From Streptomyces sp. NBC_00572 (GTDB lineage: Bacteria > Actinomycetota > Actinomycetes > Streptomycetales > Streptomycetaceae): a stretch of DNA of 64,000 nt. Position 1 is the stretch's first letter. Each line of letters opens with the position of its first letter. Shown piece after piece: positions 42,260 through 50,874 of the stretch. The notes below the pieces were generated by a model. The model ran no database searches. It had not been told where the DNA came from and was given only the letters and a program-made list of their open reading frames with translations. Location: positions 496,001-560,000 of the forward strand of contig NZ_JAPENX010000002.1 of assembly GCF_026341815.1 (NCBI RefSeq), read 5' to 3'. The position numbers and the translations under genes were made by a program.

Positions 42260-43828
42260 TCAGTGGCCCAGTGCCGCCATCGCCGCGTTGTGGCCGGGGA
42301 CGCCGCTCACTCCCCCGCCCCGGACCGCGCCCGCGCCGCACAGCAGCACGTTGGCGTGCTCGGTCTCGACGCCCCAGCGGCCCCCGCCCTCCTCCGCGTA
42401 CGGGAAGGACAGGTCGCGGTGGAAGATGTGGCCGCCGGGAAGGCGCAGTTCGCGTTCGAGGTCGAGCGGGGTCTTCGCCTCGATGCAGGGGCGGCCGTCC
42501 GCGTCGAGGGCGAGGCAGTCGGCGATCGGCTCGTCCAGGTGGGCGTCGAGCTGGTCGAGGGTGGCCTTGAGGAGCGCGGCGCGGGTGCCGTCGTTGTCGG
42601 CGGCGAACAGCCGGGCGGGGGTGTACAGCCCGAACAGGGTGAGGGTGTGGTGGCCCGAGGCGGCCAGGTCGGGGCCGAGGATCGTGGGGTCGGTGAGGGA
42701 GTGGCAGTAGATCTCGGAGGGCGGGGCGGAGGGCAGCCGGCCGGCGGCGGCCTCGGCGTGGGCGGTGGCGAGCTGGCCGTACCCCTCGGCGATGTGGAAG
42801 GTGCCGGCGAAGGCCTCGTGCGGGTCGACGGAGCGGTCGCGGAGCTTCGGCAGTCGGGTCAGCAGCATGTTGACCTTGAGCTGGGCGCCTTCCGGGGCGG
42901 GCGGGGGTGCCTGGCCGAGGAGGGCGGCGAGGTCGCGGGGTGAGGCGTTGACGAGGACGTGGCCCGCCTCGACGGTGCCCTCCCCGTCGGCGGTGCGGAA
43001 GGTGATCGCGGCCCGCTGCCCGTCGGTCTCGATCCGGGTGGCCTCGTGACCGGTGAGGATGTGGGCCCCGGCGGCGCGGGCCGCGTCGGCGAGGGCGTCG
43101 GTGAGGGCGCCCATGCCGCCGACGGGCACGTCCCAGTCGCCGGTGCCGCCGCCGATGACGTGGTAGAGGAAGCAGCGGTTCTGGAGCAGCGCCGGGTCGT
43201 GGGCGTCGGCGAAGGTGCCGATGAGGGCGTCGGTGAGGACGACGCCGCGGACCAGGTCGTCGGCGAACTCCCGCTCGACGGTGACGCCCAGGGGGTCCTC
43301 GAAGAGCATCCGCCAGGTGTCGGCGTCGTCCACGCGGGCGCGGAGCGCGGCGCGGGTGGGGAGCGGCTCGGTGAGGGTGGGGAAGATACGGCGGGCGGCG
43401 CGGGCGGTGCGCTCGTAGAAGGCCTGCCAGGCCTCGTACTCGCGGTCGGAGCCGGTGAGGGCGGCGAAGGAGGCGCGGGTGCGGTCGGGGCCGCCGCCGA
43501 CGAGGAGGCCGCCGTCGCCCTTCGGGGTGTACGAGGAGACGGACCGTTTCCGTACGGCGAACCGCAGCCCGAGCTCGCGCACGATCTTCTCCGGGAGGAG
43601 CGAGACGAGGTACGAGTACCGGGAGAGCCGCGCGTCGACCCCGGCGAAGGGCCGGGTGGACACGGCGGCCCCGCCGGTGGAGCCGAGCCGCTCCAGGACG
43701 AGGACGGAACGTCCGGCACGGGCCAGGTAGGCGGCGGCGACGAGGCCGTTGTGGCCGCCGCCGACGATGACGGCGTCGTACGAACGGGCGGCGGGCCGGG
43801 CGCCCGGGAGCAGGTCAGGGGCAGTCAT
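42260..43828 (-). CDS. FAD-dependent oxidoreductase, phytoene desaturase/PYROXD2-like
   Basis: 522 residues. Rossmann dinucleotide site DAVIVGGGHNGLVAAAYLARAG, a second FAD contact LERLGSTGGAAVSTRPFAG, and a C-terminal FAD-binding region CGAGAVRGGGVSGVPGHNAA. The chain looks like the NAD(P)/FAD oxidoreductases related to CrtI. No carotenoid genes (crtB, crtE) are next to it, so the substrate is not certain. It is transcribed alone between tdh (same strand, 260 bp apart) and the TPR kinase. Confidence 0.85.
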   Translation of the reverse strand: MTAPDLLPGARPAARSYDAVIVGGGHNGLVAAAYLARAGRSVLVLERLGSTGGAAVSTRPFAGVDARLSRYSYLVSLLPEKIVRELGLRFAVRKRSVSSYTPKGDGGLLVGGGPDRTRASFAALTGSDREYEAWQAFYERTARAARRIFPTLTEPLPTRAALRARVDDADTWRMLFEDPLGVTVEREFADDLVRGVVLTDALIGTFADAHDPALLQNRCFLYHVIGGGTGDWDVPVGGMGALTDALADAARAAGAHILTGHEATRIETDGQRAAITFRTADGEGTVEAGHVLVNASPRDLAALLGQAPPPAPEGAQLKVNMLLTRLPKLRDRSVDPHEAFAGTFHIAEGYGQLATAHAEAAAGRLPSAPPSEIYCHSLTDPTILGPDLAASGHHTLTLFGLYTPARLFAADNDGTRAALLKATLDQLDAHLDEPIADCLALDADGRPCIEAKTPLDLERELRLPGGHIFHRDLSFPYAEEGGGRWGVETEHANVLLCGAGAVRGGGVSGVPGHNAAMAALGH

Positions 43829-43931
43829 GGCTCATGCTCACACGGAGGCGGCGGCCGGGGAAGACCACCGCCGCCCGTCGTCGTACGGCCGGGGGACCTG
43901 TCCCGGCCGTCCGCCCCGCCGTGCCGGACGA

Positions 43932-46190
43932 TCAGGCCGGCGGCGGGGTGGCCGCCCTCAGATGGAGGGCCGCGGCCTCGGCGTGACGGCCCAGACGCTC
44001 CAGGCAGTGGGCCTCGTCGTCGAGCGCCGCGAGGGTGTCGGGGTGGGCGGGGCCGAGGAGGCGGGTACGGGCGACGGCGACCGCGTGGTGGGACGCGAGC
44101 GCCTCCTCCCAGCGGCCGAGGCGACCACAGGCGACAGCGGCCTCGCGGCGGCTCAGGAGGGTGTCGGGGTGCTCCGGCCCGAGGACCCTCGCCCGGTGCG
44201 CCTGGACGCTCTCGGACTCGGCGAGCGCCTCCGGCCAGCGGCCGAGCCGGCCGAGGTTGACGGCGAGCGCGTGCCGGGCGCGGAGGGTCTCGGGACCGTC
44301 GGCGCCCTGCGCGCGGGTGCGGGCGGCGACGAGGTCCTGGCAGACGTCCAGGGCGTCCGCTGCCTGTCCGAGCCGGCCGAGGCAGACGCCGGTCTCGTAG
44401 CGGGCTGCGAGGGTGTCCGGGTGGTCGGCGCCGAGGGCCGCGGCGCGCGCGTCGGCGACCGCACGGTACTGGGCGAGCGACTCCTCGCCCCGCCCCAGCC
44501 GCCCGAGCGTGTACGCCACTTCCTGCCGGGTCACGAGGGTGTCGGGATGGTCCTCGCCGAGGAGCCGGGCCCGCGCCTCGGCCACCTCGTGCGCCGTACG
44601 GTGCGACTCCTCCAGGCGGCCCAGACGGCAGAGCGTGAAGGCGAGGTTGTGCCGGCAGCGGAGGGTGTCGGGGTGGTCGGGGCCCACGGTGCGCTCGCGT
44701 GCGGCGAGCACGGTCACGTACACCTCGTACGCCTCGGGGTGCCGTCCGAGGCGGCCGAGCGCGTACGCCCGCTCCTGCCGGGCCGCGAGGGTGTCGGAGT
44801 GGTCCTCGCCGAGGACCCGGGCGCGGGTCGCGGCGACCCGGTCGAAGGCGCGCAGGGCGTCGGCAGGGCGGTCGAGCCGGGCGAGGGCGAAGCCGACCTC
44901 GTAGTGGCTGGCCAGGGTGTCGGGGTGGTCCTCGCCGAGGACCGCCGCACGGTGCTCGGCGACGGACCGGTGCACCGACTCGGCCTCGTCCCAGCGGCCG
45001 AGGCGGCCCAGGCCCATGCCCGCCCGGTACCGGCCGGCGAGCACCGCGATCAGCTCCGCGGAGGGGGCGACCCGAGGCGGGGCGGGCACCTCGTGTGCGG
45101 GCGCGGCCGTCGTCCCGGTGGTGGTGGCGGTCGTCCACTCCGTGGTGAGCACGGCCGCGGCGGGGTCGTGGGCGACCGGGCGCGGCACGGTGGCGGCATC
45201 GGCGGGCCGGTGCCCGCCGGTGATGGCCCGGACCCACGCGGGCGCGGGGGCGGGCGTACCGGCGCTGGGGCCGGGACCGGGAACGACGGTGGCCCCGGGG
45301 TGGGCGGGGCCGACGGCGGTGGTGCCGGGCAGGGACGGCGAGACCCGCCCCGTGACGATCCGGCGGCGCAGGTCGCCCGCGTCGGCCGGCCGCTCCTCGG
45401 GCACCTTGGCGAGCAGATCGACGACGATCCGGTCGAAGTAGTCCGGGAGTTCGGCGCGGTGGGCGCGCGGCGGACTCGGCACGGTGTCCCGGTGTCCGAT
45501 GAGGATCGCCCAGGAGTCGCCGAGGTCGAAGGGCGGGACTCCGGTGGCGAGTTCGTAGAGCACGCACCCCAGCGAGTAGAGGTCGCTGCGGTGGTCGACC
45601 TCGCCGCCGCCGATCTGCTCGGGCGACATGTAGTGGGGCGTGCCCATGGCGATGCCGGTCCCGGTGAGCTTGGACGTGAAGCCCATGTCGGCGCCGAGGC
45701 GCGCTATTCCGAAGTCGCAGATCTTCACCGTCCCGTCCCGTAGCCGCATGATGTTCGCGGGCTTCAGGTCGCGGTGCACGATCCCGTGGCGGTGGGTGTA
45801 GGCCAGGGCGTCGGCGACCTGGTCCGCGATCTCGACGACGTCGTGGACGGGCAGCGGGTGCTGGGCGTTGGCGGCGAGGAGCTGGCTGAGGTTACGCCCC
45901 TCCAGGAGCTCCATGACGAGGAAGAGCACGCCCTCGTACTCGCCGAAGTCGTGCACGACGGTGATGCCCCGGTGCTGGAGCGCGGCGGCCACCCGGGCCT
46001 CGCGCCGGAACCGCTCACGGACCACGGTGACGACCTGGGGGTCCTGCTGCGGCCCGATCGGTTTGAGGCATTTCACGGCGACTCCGCGCCCGAGTGCCTC
46101 GTCGGTGGCACGCCACACCTCGCCCATGCCCCCGCGACCGATGACCTCGTGCAGGCGGTACCGGCCCTGGATCAGTCTCGAGTCCCCCAT
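43932..46190 (-). CDS. Ser/Thr protein kinase with nine C-terminal TPR-like repeats
   Basis: 752 residues from ATG 46190 (MGDSRLIQGRYRLHEVIGRGGMGEVWRAT), overlapping the upstream MpaB gene by 19 bp. Kinase domain about 1-270: IGRGGMGEVW, VAVKCLKP, HRDLKPANIM, DFGIA, GTPHYMSPEQIGGGE. A flexible linker (about 280-370) is rich in Ala, Pro and Thr. Then about nine 42-residue repeats of consensus LGEDHPDTLxxRxExAxxLG RLGRxxEAL, encoded by 126-bp DNA repeats. No membrane segment, so it is cytosolic. TPR tails in kinases usually bind protein partners; this one might be linked to NB-ARC/TPR signalling proteins. Confidence 0.92.
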   Translation of the reverse strand: MGDSRLIQGRYRLHEVIGRGGMGEVWRATDEALGRGVAVKCLKPIGPQQDPQVVTVVRERFRREARVAAALQHRGITVVHDFGEYEGVLFLVMELLEGRNLSQLLAANAQHPLPVHDVVEIADQVADALAYTHRHGIVHRDLKPANIMRLRDGTVKICDFGIARLGADMGFTSKLTGTGIAMGTPHYMSPEQIGGGEVDHRSDLYSLGCVLYELATGVPPFDLGDSWAILIGHRDTVPSPPRAHRAELPDYFDRIVVDLLAKVPEERPADAGDLRRRIVTGRVSPSLPGTTAVGPAHPGATVVPGPGPSAGTPAPAPAWVRAITGGHRPADAATVPRPVAHDPAAAVLTTEWTTATTTGTTAAPAHEVPAPPRVAPSAELIAVLAGRYRAGMGLGRLGRWDEAESVHRSVAEHRAAVLGEDHPDTLASHYEVGFALARLDRPADALRAFDRVAATRARVLGEDHSDTLAARQERAYALGRLGRHPEAYEVYVTVLAARERTVGPDHPDTLRCRHNLAFTLCRLGRLEESHRTAHEVAEARARLLGEDHPDTLVTRQEVAYTLGRLGRGEESLAQYRAVADARAAALGADHPDTLAARYETGVCLGRLGQAADALDVCQDLVAARTRAQGADGPETLRARHALAVNLGRLGRWPEALAESESVQAHRARVLGPEHPDTLLSRREAAVACGRLGRWEEALASHHAVAVARTRLLGPAHPDTLAALDDEAHCLERLGRHAEAAALHLRAATPPPA

Positions 46191-47080
46191 CGTGTGCTGC
46201 CGCCCCCGTCGATTTCCCGCGCCTTCCCCGGCCCCTCCAGTATGGACGCCGGTTCGGACAGTGGGTACGGGGCGGGGTACGTGTATGGGTCGGGTCTCGT
46301 CTCCGGGCCGAGCCGGTCCATGGCGCGGAGGATGTGCCGGGGCGGCAGCCGCCAGCGCAGCCGGGCGGGGACGCAGCGGAGCAGGTTGGCCGTGGCGACG
46401 AGCCGGTGGGTGACGGTCTCCGGCGGCGGGGCGGGGCGGCCGTAGAGCGCGTGGGCGTAGGGAGGCAGAGTGTCGTACGCGAGCGCCGTGACGCGCCGCC
46501 AGATCACCTCGCGCGCCGGTACGAGCGCGGGTTTCACGGGCGGCCGGCGCAGGAAGTCCTCGACGGTGCGGGCGTCCGCCCCGGCGGCGAGCCGGGGCCG
46601 TATGTCGTCGAAGTAGGCGGCGAGTCCGGCGGTGGACCCGGGAACGGTGGCCGGGTCGAGCCCGACGAGCCGCGCCGAGGTGCGGTGCTCGTCGATGTAT
46701 TGGTCGGCCTGGGCGTCGGTCAGCGGGATGCCGGAGCGGCGGGCGACCGAAAGGTACGAGTCGGTCTCGGCGCAGTGCACCCAGAGGAGCAGCTCGGGGT
46801 CGTCCACGCCGAGCCGCCGGTGGATCCGGCGCACCCGGGCCCCGGCCGCCTCGGCGGCCTCGGCGGTCCCGTAGCTGAGGGTCCCGACGAAGTTCGCGGT
46901 CCGCATGAGCCGTCCCCAGGGATCCTCCCGGAAGCTGCTGTTGATCATGACGCCGCGCACGGCGACGGGATGCAGCGCCTGCAGCCACAGCGCCCGGACG
47001 CCCGCGATCCACATGACCGGGTCGCTGTGCATCTGCCAGGTCACGGAACGGGGGCCGAAAAGCCCCGGGTCGGCACTCAT
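46172..47080 (-). CDS. MpaB/DUF2236-family heme oxygenase-like protein (latex-clearing-protein fold)
   Basis: 302 residues (MSADPGLFGPRSVTWQMHSDPVMWIAGVRALWLQALHPVAVRGV). Family hallmarks: WLQALHPVAV with a His in the position of a heme ligand, DPWGRLMRTANFVGTLSYG, VHCAETDSYLSVARRSG, and the distal motif RRVTALAYDTLPPYAHALYG. Members are heme b proteins; the best known is the rubber oxygenase Lcp. Substrate here unknown. It overlaps the kinase by 19 bp, so they may be regulated together. A 54-codon gene ends 22 bp upstream. Confidence 0.85.
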   Translation of the reverse strand: MSADPGLFGPRSVTWQMHSDPVMWIAGVRALWLQALHPVAVRGVMINSSFREDPWGRLMRTANFVGTLSYGTAEAAEAAGARVRRIHRRLGVDDPELLLWVHCAETDSYLSVARRSGIPLTDAQADQYIDEHRTSARLVGLDPATVPGSTAGLAAYFDDIRPRLAAGADARTVEDFLRRPPVKPALVPAREVIWRRVTALAYDTLPPYAHALYGRPAPPPETVTHRLVATANLLRCVPARLRWRLPPRHILRAMDRLGPETRPDPYTYPAPYPLSEPASILEGPGKAREIDGGGSTRWGTRD

Positions 47081-47102
47081 GAAGCGTCCTCGCTCATGCC
47101 GT

Positions 47103-47267
47103 TCAGGCTACGCCGCGACGCGTCGCCCCGGGTGCGGACGGGGGGCTGAGGGCCCGGTCGAGGGCGTTCGCGCGGTAGCCGGTGATGCGCCGGGTGAGTT
47201 CGGCGTCGGGGGCGAGCAGTTCGCCGGCGTGGATGCCGCCGGGGTGGACGTGCGGCCGCACTCTCAC
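47103..47267 (-). CDS. Small conserved-looking protein, 54 residues
   Basis: From GTG 47267: MRVRPHVHPGGIHAGELLAPDAELTRRI and then TGYRANALDRALSPP, ending in ATRRGVA. It is short and lacks a clear ribosome binding site, but it reads as a helical, coding-like sequence and sits 22 bp before the MpaB gene in the same direction. The longer minus frame that contains it runs antisense to the Phd-like gene and is judged a shadow. Function unknown; a small partner of MpaB is possible. Confidence 0.45.
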   Translation of the reverse strand: MRVRPHVHPGGIHAGELLAPDAELTRRITGYRANALDRALSPPSAPGATRRGVA

Positions 47268-47318
47268 GGCGCGGAGGCTTTCCCCGGCCGATGACGGACG
47301 GCCGGTAGCGTCCGACGC

Positions 47319-47756
47319 ATGAACAGTGTCGAACTGACGGACCTTGTCCAGGACTTCGGGGGCTACGTCGCCCTGGTCGAGGAGACGGGCGAGCGCGTGG
47401 GCGTCACCGTGAACGACGAGCCGCCGCGCGTGCTCCTCCCGGCGGCCGAACTGGCCGACCTCGAATACTGGGCCCGGCGGGGCCGCGGAGCCCCGCTGCC
47501 TCGACAGGACGCGGCGCCGGAGCACCCACCGGGGCCGGAGCAGCAGGGCTCCTACGTGCGGTACGCGCACGCGGACGGAGTGCGGATGACATTCACACGG
47601 GACCGCGCGGTGGTGGCCGAACTCCGGTCCGCCGCTGAACTCGACCGGCTGGAGGAGTGGGCACGCCACGGACGCCAGGGGTACATGGACCCGAAACAGC
47701 TGGCGGCGTTCGAGGAGTTCCTCGCCCGGCAGCCGCCCGTCGGAGAGCAGCCCTGA
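47319..47756 (+). CDS. Tandem Phd/YefM-like protein without a toxin
   Basis: 145 residues from ATG 47319 (MNSVELTDLVQDFGGYVALVEETGERVGVTV). The first half has the layout of Phd antitoxins: helix (ELTDLVQDFG), strand (GERVGVTVN) and LLPAAELADLEYWARRGRG. The second half repeats it: YVRYAHADGVRMTFTRDRAV, then ELRSAAELDRLEEWARHGRQG. Both halves keep the pattern AAELDxLExWARxGRx. No PIN, RelE or Doc gene is adjacent, so this may be a stand-alone DNA-binding or orphan antitoxin-like protein. Confidence 0.65.
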   Translation: MNSVELTDLVQDFGGYVALVEETGERVGVTVNDEPPRVLLPAAELADLEYWARRGRGAPLPRQDAAPEHPPGPEQQGSYVRYAHADGVRMTFTRDRAVVAELRSAAELDRLEEWARHGRQGYMDPKQLAAFEEFLARQPPVGEQP

Positions 47757-47811
47757 GGGGAGTGGCGTCCGGGAGAGGAGCCGAGCCCTGGAGAGGCCGG
47801 ACGCACACGTC

Positions 47812-49002
47812 CTACCGTCGGACGCGGGGCATGCCCAGGCCGATCCAGGAGATGATCTCGCGCTGGATCTCGTTGTTGCCGCCACCGAAGGTGAAGATGA
47901 CGGCCGAGCGGTAGCCGCGTTCCAGTTCGCCGTGGAGGACCGCGCCCGCCGAGCCCTCCTTGAGGGCGCCCGCGGCGCCGACGACCTCCATGAGGGCCGC
48001 GTAGGCGTCGCGGCGGGCCTCGGAGCCGTAGACCTTGACGGCGGAGGCGTCCTGGGGGGTGAGGGTGCCGTGCTGGACGGCGTTCACCATCTGCCAGTTG
48101 AGGAGTTTCATCGCGTCCAGCCGGGCGTGGGTGCGGGCCAGGGTGCGGCGGACCCAGGGCAGGTCGATGACGCGCCGGCCGTCGGTGAGCGGGGTGGCGG
48201 CGGCCCAGCGCTGGACGTCGTGGAGCGCGCGGATCGCCATCGTGCCGTGGGCGGCGAGGGTGACGCGCTCGTGGTTGAGCTGGTTGGTGATGAGGCGCCA
48301 GCCCTTGTTCTCCTCCCCCACCCGTCGTGAGGCGGGGACCCGGACGTTGTCGTAGTAACTGGCGGTGGTGTCGTGCGAGGCGAGGGTGTTGATGATGGTG
48401 CAGGAGTACCCGGGGTCGCTCGTCGGGACGAGCAGCATCGTGATGCCCTTGTGCGGCGGGGCGTCCGGGTCGGTGCGGACCGCGAGCCAGACCCAGTCGG
48501 CGGTGTCGCCGTTCGTGGTCCAGATCTTCTGGCCGTTCACCGTGTACGTGCCGGTGACCTCGTCCCCCTCCCGTACCGCGCGGGTCTTCAGGGCCGCGAG
48601 GTCGGTCCCGGCGTCGGGTTCGCTGTAGCCGATCGCGAAGTCGATCTCGCCGGAGAGGATCCCGGGCAGGAAGTACGCCTTCTGCTCGTCGGTGCCGAAC
48701 CGCATGATCGTCGGTCCGACCGTGTTCAGCGCCATGAGCGGCAGGGGTACGCCCGCCTGCGCGGCCTCGTCGAAGAAGATGAACTGCTCCATGGGGGTCA
48801 GCCCGCGTCCGCCGTACTCGGTCGGCCAGCCGACCCCGAGCCAGCCGTCGGCGCCAAGCCGCCGCACGGTCTCCCGGTAGAAGCGCTTCTGGGCGGCCGG
48901 GTCCGCGTAGCGGGTGTGGACGTCGTCCGGGACCAGCTCGGCGAAGTACGCACGCAGTTCGGCGCGCAGGCTGTTCTGGGCGGGCGTGTATTCGAGGTGC
49001 AT
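47812..49002 (-). CDS. Acyl-CoA dehydrogenase (FadE-type)
   Basis: 396 residues from ATG 49002 (MHLEYTPAQNSLRAELRAYFAELVPDD). Family motifs: GVGWPTEYGGRGLTPMEQFIFFDEA, FAIGYSEPDAGTDLAALKTRAV, TTNGDTADWVWLAVRTD, and the C-terminal RSAVIFTFGGGNNEIQREII. The catalytic base is not assigned by eye. It introduces the first double bond in acyl-CoA beta-oxidation with FAD. Its sequence resembles the alpha/beta FadE pairs of steroid side-chain catabolism, but only one subunit is here. A KstR-like palindrome lies about 80 bp upstream. Confidence 0.9.
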   Translation of the reverse strand: MHLEYTPAQNSLRAELRAYFAELVPDDVHTRYADPAAQKRFYRETVRRLGADGWLGVGWPTEYGGRGLTPMEQFIFFDEAAQAGVPLPLMALNTVGPTIMRFGTDEQKAYFLPGILSGEIDFAIGYSEPDAGTDLAALKTRAVREGDEVTGTYTVNGQKIWTTNGDTADWVWLAVRTDPDAPPHKGITMLLVPTSDPGYSCTIINTLASHDTTASYYDNVRVPASRRVGEENKGWRLITNQLNHERVTLAAHGTMAIRALHDVQRWAAATPLTDGRRVIDLPWVRRTLARTHARLDAMKLLNWQMVNAVQHGTLTPQDASAVKVYGSEARRDAYAALMEVVGAAGALKEGSAGAVLHGELERGYRSAVIFTFGGGNNEIQREIISWIGLGMPRVRR

Positions 49003-49081
49003 GGCGGCGGCCTTCCGTGGCGGCGGTCCTGCGGCGTCCTCGGCGTCCTCCGGGCGGTGCGACGCGCGACGGCGGCCACGG

Positions 49082-49095
49082 TAGAACGTGTTCCA
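49082..49095. promoter_or_regulatory. KstR-like palindrome upstream of acyl-CoA dehydrogenase
   Basis: TAGAAC-GT-GTTCCA: perfect GAAC/GTTC arms around GT, and 13 of 14 bases match a symmetric TAGAACnnGTTCTA. It lies 80 bp before the ATG at 49002. Similar sites bind TetR-type KstR regulators of sterol and lipid genes in mycobacteria; no KstR gene is seen here. Confidence 0.5.
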
Positions 49096-49133
49096 CAAAT
49101 GCGGAAGCCTCGGGGCGGGTCCGGACAGCCCGC

Positions 49134-49164
49134 GGCCCCGGTTCGAGGCTGCCGAACCGGGGCC
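49134..49164 (-). terminator. Strong hairpin terminator
   Basis: GGCCCCGGTTCG (49134-49145), loop AGGCTGC, CGAACCGGGGCC (49153-49164): a perfect 12-bp stem with a 7-nt loop. It lies downstream of the small gene at 49222-49422 (minus strand) and upstream of the acyl-CoA dehydrogenase promoter. Confidence 0.8.
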
Positions 49165-49221
49165 GACGGGGTACTGAGGGGAGGATTTCGCGGATCGGGC
49201 GGGTGCCCGGGCCAGGGCGGC

Positions 49222-49422
49222 CTACGGCAATAGCTCGTCCATGGAGGCGCGACCCTTCTCCGCCATACGGCGTTCCGCCCAGGCGAGGGTCTTCGGAGTC
49301 ACGTCACGGCCGGAGGCGAGAACCAGGTCCTCGGCCGTGAACTCGCCCTCCGACCCGGAATGCAGCAGCCGGTCGGGCGTCGGGAAGTCCCCCAGGGACG
49401 TCTTGTCGGGCTCAGCGTTCAT
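49222..49422 (-). CDS. Small hypothetical protein, 66 residues
   Basis: MNAEPDKTSLGDFPTPDRLLHSGSEGEF, then TAEDLVLASGRDVTPKTLAWAERRMAEKGRASMDELLP. An ideal AGGAGGCGGC lies just before ATG 49422, supporting translation. It is soluble and acidic in its first half, helical in its second. I do not recognise a family. A 12-bp hairpin ends its transcript. Confidence 0.75.
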   Translation of the reverse strand: MNAEPDKTSLGDFPTPDRLLHSGSEGEFTAEDLVLASGRDVTPKTLAWAERRMAEKGRASMDELLP

Positions 49423-49630
49423 GCCGCCTCCTACGTGTTCTTCCGGCACTCGCCATTCTCGTGTCCGGCCACCGGGAGCGCATCCGGGAGCACATCCCGG
49501 GGCTCATCCGGGGGCTGATCCGAGGGCGTCTCCCCGCCTCCCCACTCCCGCGTCGGCGTCGTGTCGGTCCCATGTCGACGGTGCCCCCGAGGCTGGGTGC
49601 ACACACAGCCGCCCGCCACGAGGAGCCCCG

Positions 49631-50527
49631 ATGACCCCGCCCGAGTCCGCGCCCCTGCCCCTGCCCCTGCGGCGCCTGCGGGTGGTCGCCGCCCGCCCCC
49701 TCACCCCCCGCATGCGGCGGGTCACCCTCGGCGGCCCCTCCCTCGCCGGCTTCGCGCTCGCCGGGCCCGATCAGCAGGTGAAGCTGTTCTTCCCCCGTCC
49801 GGGGCAGGCCGAGCCCGTCCTGCCGGTCCCTGACCTCGACGGAGACGTGATGCGCTGGTACGCCGCCTACTCGGCGCTCCCCGAGGCCGAGCGGCCGTGG
49901 ATGCGGAGCTACACCGTCCGGGCCCATGACCCGGCCGCCGGGACCGTCGACATCGACTTCCTCCTCCACGGGGACGGAGACATGGGCGCAGCGGGCACCC
50001 GGGAAGACTCCTGCGATGAGGGGCCCGCGACCCGCTGGGCGCGGTCCGCGCGGCCCGGGGACGCGGTGAGCATGTTCGGTCCGTCCGCCGCCTTCGCGAT
50101 GCCCGTCGATCCGGGCGCGGGTGACGGGACGCTGCTGTACGCGGATGCCTGCGCGCTGCCCGCGCTCGCCACCGTCGTGGCCGCGCTGCCGCCGGGACAG
50201 CGGGCCGTCGCCTACGTCCAGGTATCGGACGCGGCCGAGGTCCCGCCCCTGCCCACGGCCGGTGCCCTGACCGTACGCCCGCTGTACGGCGACACCTCGG
50301 CGGTCGACGCCCTGCGGGCCGAGCCGCTGCCGGACGGGCGGCCCTACGTCTGGCTGGCGGGCGAAGCCTCGGCCGTACGGGCGCTCCGGCGCCACTTCGT
50401 GGAGGAGCGGGGCATCGACCGGCGCTCGGTGCACTTCGCCGGGTACTGGCGCCGCCGACTCACCCAGGACGACGCGCCGACGCCCGAGGACCTCACGGAG
50501 GCGCGGGAACGGCTCGCGGCCGGCTGA
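49631..50527 (+). CDS. Siderophore-interacting protein (FAD/NAD(P)H ferric-siderophore reductase)
   Basis: 298 residues from ATG 49631 with AGGAG upstream (MTPPESAPLPLPLRRLRVVAA). SIP fold: FAD-binding RSYTVRAHDPAAGTVDIDF with RxYT, then GPSAAFAMPVDPGAGDGTLLYADACALPALATVVAAL, and the C-terminal YVWLAGEASAVRALRRHFVEERGID and FAGYWRRR. It should release iron from ferric siderophores in the cytoplasm. No iron transporter or siderophore cluster is adjacent and no iron-box motif was noticed. Confidence 0.92.
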   Translation: MTPPESAPLPLPLRRLRVVAARPLTPRMRRVTLGGPSLAGFALAGPDQQVKLFFPRPGQAEPVLPVPDLDGDVMRWYAAYSALPEAERPWMRSYTVRAHDPAAGTVDIDFLLHGDGDMGAAGTREDSCDEGPATRWARSARPGDAVSMFGPSAAFAMPVDPGAGDGTLLYADACALPALATVVAALPPGQRAVAYVQVSDAAEVPPLPTAGALTVRPLYGDTSAVDALRAEPLPDGRPYVWLAGEASAVRALRRHFVEERGIDRRSVHFAGYWRRRLTQDDAPTPEDLTEARERLAAG

Positions 50528-50586
50528 TCCGTGGCGCGGGTGACGGGCGGCCGCCCCCGAGGGCGAGGTCGAACGGGTGTCCTACG

Positions 50587-50859
50587 ATGCGGCGGGTGAA
50601 ACCCCGTCCTCTCGCCCGGATCCTGTCGGCCTGCTGCGTCCTCGCCGTCGCAGCGTTCGGGTGGTACGCCACCCAGTCCGTCCGTCCTCCTGACTGCGAG
50701 GTCACCGTCGCCGCGTTCGCCGGCGCCGACGGACAGCCCCTCTCCGAGAACGGCGAGGCGGTCACCTGGGAGGAGTTGGACGAACGCGCCTACCAGGACC
50801 TGGTCGACTCAGGCCGCTGCGAGCCGCCCTCTGCCCGCTGGCACCACTGGCTGGGCTGA
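50587..50859 (+). CDS. Small membrane-anchored or exported hypothetical protein, 90 residues
   Basis: MRRVKPRPLARILSACCVLAVAAFGWYATQSV has a basic N-terminus and one hydrophobic segment (about residues 10-28), which can be a signal peptide or anchor; CC at its centre does not fit a full lipobox. The extracytoplasmic part is DCEVTVAAFAGADGQPLSEN, ending in EPPSARWHHWLG. Family not recognised. It follows the SIP gene by 60 bp on the same strand and may be co-transcribed. Confidence 0.65.
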   Translation: MRRVKPRPLARILSACCVLAVAAFGWYATQSVRPPDCEVTVAAFAGADGQPLSENGEAVTWEELDERAYQDLVDSGRCEPPSARWHHWLG

Positions 50860-50874
50860 CGGCCTCCCGGCGGG

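Noticed and set aside
39665..42943. Plus-strand ORF of 1092 codons across LysR, kbl, tdh
   Set aside because: It is Gly/Val/Asp-rich and covers four well-supported minus-strand genes, typical of antisense frames in high-GC DNA.
43749..45743. Plus-strand ORF of 664 codons with repeats
   Set aside because: Its repeats mirror the TPR repeats of the kinase on the other strand; not an independent protein.
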